DNA of 11,741 nt from Campylobacteraceae bacterium (GTDB lineage Bacteria > Campylobacterota > Campylobacteria > Campylobacterales > Sulfurovaceae). The notes beneath the pieces are model-generated. The model made no database searches, had not been told where the DNA came from, and was given only the letters and a program-made list of their open reading frames with translations. The DNA is taken from positions 1 through 11,741 of the forward strand of contig JALSHP010000306.1 in assembly GCA_026982175.1 (NCBI GenBank), in the 5' to 3' direction. Made by a program: the position numbers and the translations under genes. How positions within the stretch are numbered: the stretch's first letter is position 1; each line of letters starts with the position of its first letter. Positions 6,049-11,741 of the stretch are shown piece by piece.

Positions 6049-6498
6049 ATGAGTATTCAAAAAGAAGCATTAGCACTTAACAATCAAGCGAATGAATATG
6101 CATTAGAGATGCGATATTCTCAAGCCATTATCTACTATCGTCACGCATTGACTATCTATTTAAAATTGGCAAAACATGAACCAGAAAAGTACTCTTTGGC
6201 AATTGCTCATATCTTTTCCAATTTGGCGATTGTCTATTTGAATTTGGAACAGCCTAAAAAATCTGATGAGCTACATCAAAATGCACTACGGATGCACCGA
6301 GTCTTAGCCAAAACAGACCCACAAAGATATGCTATTGATTTTGTGCGTTGTCTCATTGATGGGGTACGTTATTTAAATCAACACTCATTGAGTCTTTATG
6401 AAGCTGAAATTGTTTTAAATCAGATTATACACGCCAAAGGAGCAGAGAAGTTGGTACGGGTTATCCGTAAGCTACACTCTCTTTCTGTGGCTACTTAA
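6049..6498 (+). CDS. Small tetratricopeptide-repeat (TPR) protein
   Basis: A 149-residue all-helical protein. Two TPR units are visible at about residues 8-41 and 53-86, with the alternation of Asn/Ala-Leu helices typical of the family (NNQANEYALEMRYSQAIIYY; FSNLAIVYLNLEQPKKSDEL). A motif of the form LAK-x-x-P-x-[KR]-Y recurs with a 46-residue period (LAKHEPEKY at 40-48, LAKTDPQRY at 86-94), suggesting internal duplication. No signal peptide is seen, so it is cytoplasmic and likely binds a protein partner that cannot be named from here. The start at 6049 is chosen because AAAGGAG (6035-6041) sits 7 nt before it; the in-frame ATG at 6025 has no such site. Its stop codon lies inside the convergent lipoprotein gene. 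Confidence 0.8.
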   Translation: MSIQKEALALNNQANEYALEMRYSQAIIYYRHALTIYLKLAKHEPEKYSLAIAHIFSNLAIVYLNLEQPKKSDELHQNALRMHRVLAKTDPQRYAIDFVRCLIDGVRYLNQHSLSLYEAEIVLNQIIHAKGAEKLVRVIRKLHSLSVAT

Positions 6499-7270
6499 TT
6501 TGACCTAACTCCTCCATGGGAAAAGTCTCATAACTAAATTGGCGAATGTTTTTGTCATTGGAGATAACAAGATGCTTTTTCTGTGCAATGACATCGTAAC
6601 AATCAATATTAGTGAGACTCTCTTTAGGGGTAAGTGAAACATCAACTGTTCCATTGTTATCTTTTTTACTAATTCCATAGACTCTTAATCCGTTTGAGCC
6701 ATCACAAATAAATAGATTATTGCCATCGACTCCTAAGCCACTAGGTTCAAACATATCAATGGCTTTTATGAGCTTTGGATTACTGGGTGTTTTGACATCA
6801 ACAATCTCTAAACGGTTTACACCACCTCGACCCATCCAACATTCAGAACCTTGGTTAAGGGTAACATAGGCAACATCATCAGCCACCACAACAGGGTCAC
6901 AACTTTGAGCATGGCTAAACTCTGCTATGCGTGTGGGTTGAGTAGGGGTACTTTTGTCATAAATATACATTCCCGAATTTGAGCCTACATAGAGGGTATT
7001 GTTGTAAGAAAAGAGTGTCTCTACATCAAAGGGAACATGAATTTTAGAGACTTTTTTGGGCTTGGAGGCATCTTTTATCTCCAAGATATTCATCTCTCTT
7101 TCGTTAATGGTGTAGAGGTAATCCCCCGAAATAGCAAACCGTGCCATTGAACCACCTTGTCCACTAGAACTAGAGGAGCTAGAAGAGGAGTTACTACTTC
7201 CACCACAAGCGACAAAGAGAGATGCCAATGAGAGCGTCAAAAGCATTTTAGTATTCATTATATTTTTCAT
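6491..7270 (-). CDS. LVIVD-repeat lipoprotein, C-terminal half of a propeller-like protein
   Basis: A 259-residue exported lipoprotein. A signal peptide ends in LFVAC (Cys22), followed by a linker with nine Ser in a row (28-36) and then GQGGSMARF. The rest is a chain of beta-strand repeats of the LVIVD type: YLYTINEREMNILEIKDASK, LYVGSNSGMYIYDKS, CDPVVVADDVAYVTL, NRLEIVDVKTPSNPKL, LFICDGSNGLRVYGI. These form blades of a beta-propeller. The gene's ATG overlaps the TAA of the gene upstream (TAATG), with AGGAG 7 nt before it, so the two are coupled. From recall of the family, the segment after the linker matches the second half of single-chain LVIVD lipoproteins of about 400 residues known in Bacteroidetes. 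The function is unknown; an outer-membrane-anchored binding role is plausible. Confidence 0.8.
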   Translation of the reverse strand: MKNIMNTKMLLTLSLASLFVACGGSSNSSSSSSSSSGQGGSMARFAISGDYLYTINEREMNILEIKDASKPKKVSKIHVPFDVETLFSYNNTLYVGSNSGMYIYDKSTPTQPTRIAEFSHAQSCDPVVVADDVAYVTLNQGSECWMGRGGVNRLEIVDVKTPSNPKLIKAIDMFEPSGLGVDGNNLFICDGSNGLRVYGISKKDNNGTVDVSLTPKESLTNIDCYDVIAQKKHLVISNDKNIRQFSYETFPMEELGQIK

Positions 7271-7797
7271 TATTTAGCTCCTCTTACTAAGATGCCTTTA
7301 GATTGGTTATACTCGCCACAATCAAAATAGTAACTAAAATTACCAGCACGCTGATAGGGGTCATAGCTAAAGGTATTCTCTTTTCTATTGACAATATTTA
7401 TCTGCTCTAAATTATTAATGTCTAGCACCACTAAGTCCATGTAGGAGTCAATATAGAGATAGCCCTCTTTAACCGCCATGTCTAAGTTTCCCATAATTTT
7501 AATAAATGCTTTGGGAATAGGATTTTTCTTGTCGCTATTGTCGATAACATGAATACCTTGGTCAACTTCTTGGACTAAAAGGGTATTTTTGTAAACATAG
7601 ATTTTTCCTGCTTGGCTTATCTCTTTAGGTTCTACAATCTCTACGCCATTACTACGAAACTCTTCTAAGCTTATGTAGTTACAGTTTGGGTTGTCTCGGT
7701 ACTCAATGCCACAACCATTAAAAGCCCATAAAAGCGTTGTCGAAAAAAGTGTTCTCATGAAAAGTGCTGTTATACTTACTGTTTTTTTCATCATCAT
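7270..7797 (-). CDS. LVIVD-like exported protein, N-terminal half of a propeller-like protein
   Basis: A 175-residue protein with a signal-peptide-like start (MMMKKTVSITALF...) and a Cys at 29 after AFNG, which may be a poor lipobox (Asn at -2 is unusual). It then shows strand repeats: AGKIYVYKNTLLVQEVDQGI, HVIDNSDKKNPIPKAFI, NLDMAVKEGYLYIDSYMDL, VVLDINN. It stops soon after FDCGEYNQSKGILV (158-171), short for a complete propeller. It appears to be the first half of the protein whose second half is the next gene, which overlaps it by one base. The start could be any of three consecutive ATG codons (7797, 7794, 7791); only a weak TAGG site is seen, inside the end of the preceding gene, 3 nt away. 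Function is unknown. Confidence 0.75.
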   Translation of the reverse strand: MMMKKTVSITALFMRTLFSTTLLWAFNGCGIEYRDNPNCNYISLEEFRSNGVEIVEPKEISQAGKIYVYKNTLLVQEVDQGIHVIDNSDKKNPIPKAFIKIMGNLDMAVKEGYLYIDSYMDLVVLDINNLEQINIVNRKENTFSYDPYQRAGNFSYYFDCGEYNQSKGILVRGAK

Positions 7798-7800
7798 CGC

Positions 7801-8403
7801 CTAAAATCTAAATCCGACTCTAAAGAAATCAATGTCGATAAAAAGATCCTTATCGTAAAGTAACATCCCCAATGAATTTGATTCAAAAACATTATTATCT
7901 GAGCCAAAATATCGACCTATTTTAAAGCTAGGACCCCAATAAACAGACCAATCACTCTCTGTTTTCATGAGACGAAAGCCAATTTCAGCCCCTATACCAA
8001 ACTTTTCAACGGTTGCCAATCTAGTATCATTTTTAAGTTGCCCATCTAAATAGGTATAAGCCGTAAATCCTCCATAATAAAAGCCATTGGTTTTAGCTCT
8101 AGCAAACTTTCTATAATGCAATGAGACATCCATCACTTCAGCCACTATGGATGAACCATTTATCCCAAATAGGTCAGAATACTCTTTTTCATAAGCCACA
8201 GAGAGTGCAATTTCACTGGCATTTATATTGTCAAAAAGACTAATAGCCCCTGAAAATGCTGTGTCTTTGCTATCATCACCAATCGCCAGTATGGTCAAGG
8301 GATTAAGCTCAATTCCTATGCTTGTAGCATCTTTTGGCAAACTATTTTGGGCTAACAGTAAAGAGGAAGTGAGTGTTCCTATTAATAATATTTTTGTAAA
8401 CAA
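7801..8403 (-). CDS. Outer-membrane beta-barrel-type protein (TTG start)
   Basis: A 200-residue protein with a signal peptide (MFTKILLIGTLTSSLLLAQ, cleavage likely after Ala18) and a run of alternating amphipathic strands ending in RVGFRF, the terminal Phe expected of a barrel handled by the BAM complex. Examples of strands are FGIGAEIGFRL and SVYWGPSFKIGRY. No specific family is recognised; it resembles small outer-membrane proteins of about 8-10 strands. The start codon is TTG at 8403, chosen because AGGAG (8409-8413) lies 5 nt before it and no in-frame ATG or GTG precedes the signal peptide. It heads a tightly packed group with the two LVIVD proteins (3-nt gap, then 1-base overlap), so all three probably work in the cell envelope together. 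Confidence 0.75.
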   Translation of the reverse strand: MFTKILLIGTLTSSLLLAQNSLPKDATSIGIELNPLTILAIGDDSKDTAFSGAISLFDNINASEIALSVAYEKEYSDLFGINGSSIVAEVMDVSLHYRKFARAKTNGFYYGGFTAYTYLDGQLKNDTRLATVEKFGIGAEIGFRLMKTESDWSVYWGPSFKIGRYFGSDNNVFESNSLGMLLYDKDLFIDIDFFRVGFRF

Positions 8404-8436
8404 AATGACTCCTTTTATATTCTATAGACTTTAGCC

Positions 8437-8447
8437 ATTATAACGAA
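8437..8447 (-). promoter_or_regulatory. Promoter of the envelope operon
   Basis: TTCGTTATAAT on the minus strand, containing a perfect TATAAT -10 box (8442-8437), 33 nt before the TTG start. Upstream is T-rich without a -35 box, as is common in Campylobacterota. The same TTCGTTATAnT string occurs at 4611 and 11101. Confidence 0.55.
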
Positions 8448-8464
8448 AAATAATATAAATAGTT

Positions 8465-9805
8465 TTAATGAACTTCTGCTCGAACTTCATCATCAAACGC
8501 TTTTTGATTGCTCATAATAATTCCTACCAATATTAAAGCATAGATAAATGTTGAGAGTAAAATCACCCCAATCACAATGGCATTGAACATTGCTTGGTGT
8601 TCAAAGCCTTTAGGAAGCATCTGAAGCATCACAATAGAGAGTCCCCCTTTAATTCCTGCAAACAAAAGAACCGACCACCAACGCACACCAATGTCGGTCA
8701 TCTTTTTAGTCAGGTTTGAGACAATACCAAAAGTACCCATCATAAATGCTCTAATCACTGTGGTGACTAAAAACATCAATAAAATCTCTTTTTTATAGGC
8801 TAACAACTCATCAATATGCACAATACTTGCCATAGACATAAACAAAAAAGTATTGGCTAAAAGGGCTAAAACAGCCACATAGTTTAGGTTTTGTTTATGT
8901 CGTTCAATGCTCGATACATCTGTAGAGAGCTTTTTGGTAATGCCACTCATAAACCCTGAAGAGAAAACCTTTTTGCTTTTACTCGCACGACTTACAATGT
9001 TTTTAGCTTTGTTGACTTGACGCTCTTTGGCATCAAAAGACTTTTGGGTAATGGTATTGAGCGTAATAATCGCCACAATCACTGCCAAAAGCCCTGCCAT
9101 ATGCCAATGTTCTGCCACTTCAAATGCTCCATAGGCTGTCATTAAAATAAGTACCAACTCGCTCATAGGGTCAGCAGTTAAACGCATGAGTAGCACCCCA
9201 ATGTAGCCCACAATAAGACCAATAACAACAGAGATAGCAATGACTTTAATCGAGACTATGGCAATATCCATCGCCCCTATATGCACCCCATTCATCATGG
9301 GAATGGCAATAAACATAAAGATAATCAATGCCGTAGCATCATTAAACAACGACTCTCCCTCTGCTAAGATAGCCAGTTTATGAGGGACTTTAAAGCTAGA
9401 AAAAACAGCCACCACAGAGACAGGATCGGTGGCTAAAACCATGGCAAATAGAGCAATGATAGCCCCTGTTGAGAGTGCATACTCTGCAAAAAAAGTGTTT
9501 GCCACAAAAATCCCAAAACCAATAGAGATGGCAACCGAAAACATGGCTAGATAGACGAGACTAAGGGCATTCTTTTTTAAATCTTCTAGTTTCAACTGCA
9601 AAGCATCAGCAGCAATTAGAATAGGAATTAAAAAGAGAACCAATTCGGCAAAAGTCTCTTCTGAAAACAGCACCATATGTGGGAACAGATAGTAAAAACC
9701 ATAACTCAACGCAATGAGTGAAATAGGGGAAGGGATTTTGAAATATTTTTGCAGTTCAATAGAGATAAATAAAATAGTAAGTAGGGCTAAAAGGGTTAAA
9801 ATCAT
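8465..9805 (-). CDS. Na+/H+ (cation/proton) antiporter, CPA1 family
   Basis: A 446-residue inner-membrane protein with about 11-13 hydrophobic helices. The ion-site motifs of the family are present: ATDPVSVVAVF (125-135), then LAILAEGESLFNDATALI (144-161) with the Asn-Asp pair at 155-156, an Arg in a later helix (352), and the glycine-rich GIKGGLSIVM (384-393). It exchanges Na+ or K+ for protons to control internal pH and cation level. A basic loop at about 252-305, rich in Lys and Ser, is longer than in many relatives and may be regulatory. It has no large cytosolic TrkA-type domain, unlike KefB-type proteins. The ribosome binding site is weak (AAGG, 9816-9819, 10-nt spacer) and lies in the 3' arm of a long palindrome. 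A 24-codon ORF precedes it on the same strand. Confidence 0.88.
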   Translation of the reverse strand: MILTLLALLTILFISIELQKYFKIPSPISLIALSYGFYYLFPHMVLFSEETFAELVLFLIPILIAADALQLKLEDLKKNALSLVYLAMFSVAISIGFGIFVANTFFAEYALSTGAIIALFAMVLATDPVSVVAVFSSFKVPHKLAILAEGESLFNDATALIIFMFIAIPMMNGVHIGAMDIAIVSIKVIAISVVIGLIVGYIGVLLMRLTADPMSELVLILMTAYGAFEVAEHWHMAGLLAVIVAIITLNTITQKSFDAKERQVNKAKNIVSRASKSKKVFSSGFMSGITKKLSTDVSSIERHKQNLNYVAVLALLANTFLFMSMASIVHIDELLAYKKEILLMFLVTTVIRAFMMGTFGIVSNLTKKMTDIGVRWWSVLLFAGIKGGLSIVMLQMLPKGFEHQAMFNAIVIGVILLSTFIYALILVGIIMSNQKAFDDEVRAEVH

Positions 9806-9808
9806 TTG

Positions 9809-9841
9809 TAAAATACCTTAATTTAAAATTAAAGTATTTTA
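9809..9841 (-). promoter_or_regulatory. 33-bp near-palindrome that would sequester the antiporter RBS
   Basis: Arms of 16 nt (9809-9824 and 9826-9841) flank a single central base. One pair is imperfect: it is a G-U wobble in RNA made from the minus strand but a C-A mismatch in RNA from the plus strand, so the hairpin fits the antiporter transcript best. The 3' arm contains the AAGG ribosome binding site, and the stem ends 3 nt before the ATG. There is no T-tract after it, so it is not a standard terminator. Apart from three G-type pairs the stem is all A-U, so it should melt easily. Confidence 0.6.
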
Positions 9842-9853
9842 GCATAAATTTGA

Positions 9854-9928
9854 CTATTTTTTAAATTTTCGTAAAAGAGACCATGCCAATGGTCCATAAC
9901 GTACTACTAATGAAAAGATTTTCTTCAT
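9854..9928 (-). CDS. 24-residue small protein or leader peptide upstream of the antiporter
   Basis: A short ORF not reached by usual length limits: ATG at 9928, TAG ending at 9854, with a strong ribosome binding site (AAAAGGA, 9935-9941) at a 6-nt spacing. The product starts MKKIFSLVVRYGPLAWSLL and ends RKFKK: a hydrophobic middle flanked by basic residues, so a membrane-binding peptide is possible. It lies 12 nt before the palindrome that covers the antiporter's ribosome binding site, on the same strand. It could be a leader peptide whose translation opens that hairpin, or a small partner of the antiporter. No family is recognised. The ribosome binding site is better than that of the antiporter itself. 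Confidence 0.55.
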   Translation of the reverse strand: MKKIFSLVVRYGPLAWSLLRKFKK

Positions 9929-9958
9929 TTTTTATCCTTTTGTTTTTTAGATAAATCT

Positions 9959-9964
9959 ATTTTA
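9959..9964 (-). promoter_or_regulatory. Candidate -10 box ahead of the small ORF and antiporter
   Basis: TAAAAT on the minus strand (context TGTTAAAATAG), 30 nt before the small ORF and just after the end of rsmE. No -35 box is seen. The small ORF and antiporter could also be read from the rsmE transcript. Confidence 0.35.
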
Positions 9965-9982
9965 ACAGTTTAATGCTAGTTT

Positions 9983-10651
9983 TTAGATTAGTAATTTACT
10001 AGCCACTACACAAACAGCTGATTCACTCTTTAAAACTAAAGGGGTATCTAGCCCTATAAGCTTTTCTTCTTCAAAGAGAGCAACTTCATCCGTTGTAAAA
10101 CCACCCTCACAACCAATAAGAAAAGTAGAAATAGTTGAACTTTCTTTTAAAATATTTTTTGAAAAGTTTAACATCATGGTATTTGGATGCTCTTTTAAAA
10201 ACTCTTCTAATGAATTTGCCATAGAGAGTTGTAAAAGAGAAGAGCGTCCACATTGTTGAGAAGAGTTGAGTAAAATCTTTTCTAATCTCGTGAAATCTAG
10301 CTTAAAGCTCTTTTGCGAACGAGAGCAATAGATGAACGTAATGGCATTTACCCCCATTTCATTTAGAGTAGGTAAAATTTTCTCAACACTTTTAGGGTCA
10401 ATGACGCACCATGCTAGATGTAAATTTTTTTTAGCTTTAACTTCTAAAACTTTAGAACTTTCCAAAGACAAAAATGCCTCTTTTTTACTTAAAGTATTAA
10501 TCTTATAAAAATAGATAGAAGCATCTTCTAAATTACGCAAGGCAATGACTTCACCCTCACGGTGGCGACGTACCTTAAAAATGTAACGATGTTCATCACC
10601 CCTAAGTGTTAGGTTTGGCTCTCCTGCTTGGGCTAAGAAAAGGTATTGCAC
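9983..10651 (-). CDS. rsmE: 16S rRNA (uracil-1498-N3)-methyltransferase
   Basis: A 222-residue SPOUT-fold enzyme that methylates U1498 of 16S rRNA. It has an N-terminal PUA-like part (HRYIFKVRRHREGEVI, 21-36), the family helix ending in SQQCGR (131-136), and the knotted SAM-binding region IGCEGGFTTDEVALF (179-193) through LVLKSESAV (205-213). It is somewhat divergent: the usual IGPEGG reads IGCEGG and the usual LR-x-ETA reads LKSESA. The start is GTG at 10651, with AAAGGA (10658-10663) 6 nt before it and inside the end of the upstream gene, so the two are translationally coupled with a 3-nt gap. Length is slightly under the usual 230-245. Confidence 0.85.
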   Translation of the reverse strand: MQYLFLAQAGEPNLTLRGDEHRYIFKVRRHREGEVIALRNLEDASIYFYKINTLSKKEAFLSLESSKVLEVKAKKNLHLAWCVIDPKSVEKILPTLNEMGVNAITFIYCSRSQKSFKLDFTRLEKILLNSSQQCGRSSLLQLSMANSLEEFLKEHPNTMMLNFSKNILKESSTISTFLIGCEGGFTTDEVALFEEEKLIGLDTPLVLKSESAVCVVASKLLI

Positions 10652-10654
10652 CTT

Positions 10655-11065
10655 TTATCCTTTAGCGACAACCATCATGAAAATAGTAATGGCTACAAGC
10701 ACTATGAGATTGAAAACAGAGGCTTTGGTAAAGCCTGAACGCATTAAATTTAAAGTTGCTTCATCTTCTAAGTTGGCTTTTTTGATTTTTTTATGTTTTG
10801 AAATCTCAATGCCCATCATGACAGCAAAAACAGCTATCATAACAATAATTGGTACATTAAAATCTAGTTCACCCACAATTAAAGCGACAATACCTGAAAA
10901 GAGTATCATGGTAATAATGGCTTGAAAAACCATGGTGTAGATAAAACTTGCTTTCTTAAACGCCAAAGGCTCTTTTTTGACCATAGGTACTAAAAATCCT
11001 AAAAGTAAAAAACCAATAAAGGCATAAATCAAAACTGTGTGTGTCAATAACATCTCTGCTAACAT
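10655..11065 (-). CDS. Conserved four-helix membrane protein of unknown function
   Basis: A 136-residue protein with four predicted membrane helices at about residues 9-28, 41-63, 69-87 and 116-134, and a charged cytoplasmic loop between the third and fourth (KHKKIKKANLEDEATLN). The family is not recognised. The start at 11065 is preferred over the adjacent ATG at 11068, because AAGGAG (11071-11076) lies 5 nt before 11065 but only 2 nt before 11068. It is coupled to rsmE, whose ribosome binding site lies in its last codons; this suggests co-expression rather than a shared function. It faces moeA across a short divergent promoter region. Confidence 0.7.
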   Translation of the reverse strand: MLAEMLLTHTVLIYAFIGFLLLGFLVPMVKKEPLAFKKASFIYTMVFQAIITMILFSGIVALIVGELDFNVPIIVMIAVFAVMMGIEISKHKKIKKANLEDEATLNLMRSGFTKASVFNLIVLVAITIFMMVVAKG

Positions 11066-11088
11066 CATTTCTCCTTTTTTAAAAATGA

Positions 11089-11094
11089 ATTATA
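11089..11094 (-). promoter_or_regulatory. Promoter of the membrane protein-rsmE operon
   Basis: TATAAT -10 box on the minus strand, 23 nt before the preferred start codon. It is back to back with the moeA promoter, whose -10 box lies 11 nt away, so the two may compete. Confidence 0.5.
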
Positions 11095-11100
11095 TCCTAA

Positions 11101-11111
11101 TTCGTTATACT
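11101..11111 (+). promoter_or_regulatory. Promoter of moeA
   Basis: TTCGTTATACT, containing the -10 box TATACT (11106-11111), 26 nt before the start codon. It shares the TTCGTTATAnT string with the promoters at 4611 and 8447. Confidence 0.5.
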
Positions 11112-11137
11112 TTTGCTATATGAAAAAAAGGGTAAAC

Positions 11138-11741
11138 ATGACACTATCTATCGAAGAGGCTTTAGAAACTATTTATCAAAATGTAGAAGCTAAAAGTACG
11201 CATATTTTAGCCATTGAAGAGGCTTTGGGGGCGATTGTTGCCAAAGATTATGAAGCCAATTTTGATTTACCTCGTTTTGATAATTCGGCGATGGATGGTT
11301 ACGCTGTAAAAGTAGCTGATGCAGGAGAAGAAGTTAAAGTTAAAGAAATTACTTATGCTGGAGATGTTCAAGAAAATGCTTTTTCTGAAAGAGAAGTTGT
11401 TAAAATCATGACAGGTGCACCAACGCCTAAAGGATGTGAGGCGATTGTGGCAATTGAAGATGTTGAGCCAACAGAAAATGGCATTAAATTACCTTTAACT
11501 ATTAAACAGAATAATTTTATTCGTTTTAAAGGCGAAGACATTAAAAGTGGCAAAATCTTTTTAGAAGCCAAAACAGAAATAACAGCTTACTCCATGGCAC
11601 TTTTAGCGTCACAAGGGATTACGCACATTGAAGTTTACCGACAACCTAAAGTGGTCATTTTCTCCACAGGTGAGGAGCTAAAAGCCCATTATGAACGCAT
11701 TGAACCTCATCAACTCTACAACTCAAATGCTCCTATGTTTG
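11138..11741 (+). CDS. moeA: Molybdopterin molybdotransferase MoeA (3' end outside window)
   Basis: The first 201 residues of MoeA, which inserts molybdate into adenylated molybdopterin to make the molybdenum cofactor. Landmarks are LPRFDNSAMDGYAV (44-57), IMTGAPTPKGCEAIV (90-104), FIRFKGEDI (127-135), VVIFSTGEEL (172-181) with the catalytic-loop Glu, and LYNSNAPM (193-200). The frame stays open to the window edge; a full MoeA is about 400 residues. The start at 11138 is chosen because AAGGG (11128-11132) lies 5 nt before it. The in-frame ATG at 11120 lacks such a site and lies very close to the expected transcription start. Molybdenum cofactor fits an organism with nitrate reductase or similar respiratory enzymes. 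Confidence 0.93.
   Translation, partial: MTLSIEEALETIYQNVEAKSTHILAIEEALGAIVAKDYEANFDLPRFDNSAMDGYAVKVADAGEEVKVKEITYAGDVQENAFSEREVVKIMTGAPTPKGCEAIVAIEDVEPTENGIKLPLTIKQNNFIRFKGEDIKSGKIFLEAKTEITAYSMALLASQGITHIEVYRQPKVVIFSTGEELKAHYERIEPHQLYNSNAPMF

Noticed and set aside
9809..9841. The palindrome as an intrinsic terminator
   Set aside because: It has no GC-rich stem and no T-tract downstream on either strand, and it ends 3 nt before the antiporter ATG.

Overview
The window looks like a chromosomal segment of an AT-rich member of the Campylobacterota (Epsilonproteobacteria), most like the Sulfurovum/Sulfurimonas group. The grounds are the MqnD enzyme of the futalosine menaquinone route, an AddA/RecB-type helicase-nuclease close to rplM-rpsI, low GC, T-rich promoters without clear -35 boxes, and a full-length arginine kinase, which is rare in bacteria. 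The genus is an inference. No rRNA, tRNA, CRISPR array or insertion sequence was seen.

Left part (1-2557): the 3' end of an addA/recB-like gene; a gene-poor 247-bp stretch with a possible decayed reading frame; an intact plasmid-type replication initiator (Rep_3 family) on the minus strand; and a small DCC-family thiol-disulfide protein on the plus strand. The divergent region between the last two carries five copies of an 11-bp motif (consensus TARMGAGTWAH) arranged like iterons and touching both promoters. This suggests a plasmid replicon captured in the chromosome.

Middle part (2558-6498, all plus strand): the ribosomal operon rplM-rpsI with its own promoter and a strong intrinsic terminator, then mqnD, a two-helix DUF2798 protein just upstream of the arginine kinase, and a small TPR protein. 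These are mostly housekeeping and energy functions: menaquinone for respiration and a phosphagen buffer for ATP.

Right part (6491-11068, all minus strand; read right to left): a four-helix membrane protein and the rRNA methyltransferase rsmE are tightly coupled. Next comes an unannotated 24-codon ORF with a good ribosome binding site, then a 33-bp near-palindrome that would hide the ribosome binding site of the following CPA1-type Na+/H+ antiporter. After it comes an exported operon: an outer-membrane beta-barrel protein (TTG start) and two adjacent lipoproteins that together look like the two halves of one LVIVD-repeat beta-propeller, each with its own export signal. The last lipoprotein gene and the TPR gene converge and overlap by 8 bp. 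At the right edge the 5' two-thirds or so of moeA (molybdopterin molybdotransferase) starts on the plus strand from a divergent promoter.

Most worth a second look: the split propeller lipoproteins, the small ORF plus RBS-hiding hairpin ahead of the antiporter, the chromosomal Rep with its iteron-like sites, and the bacterial arginine kinase.
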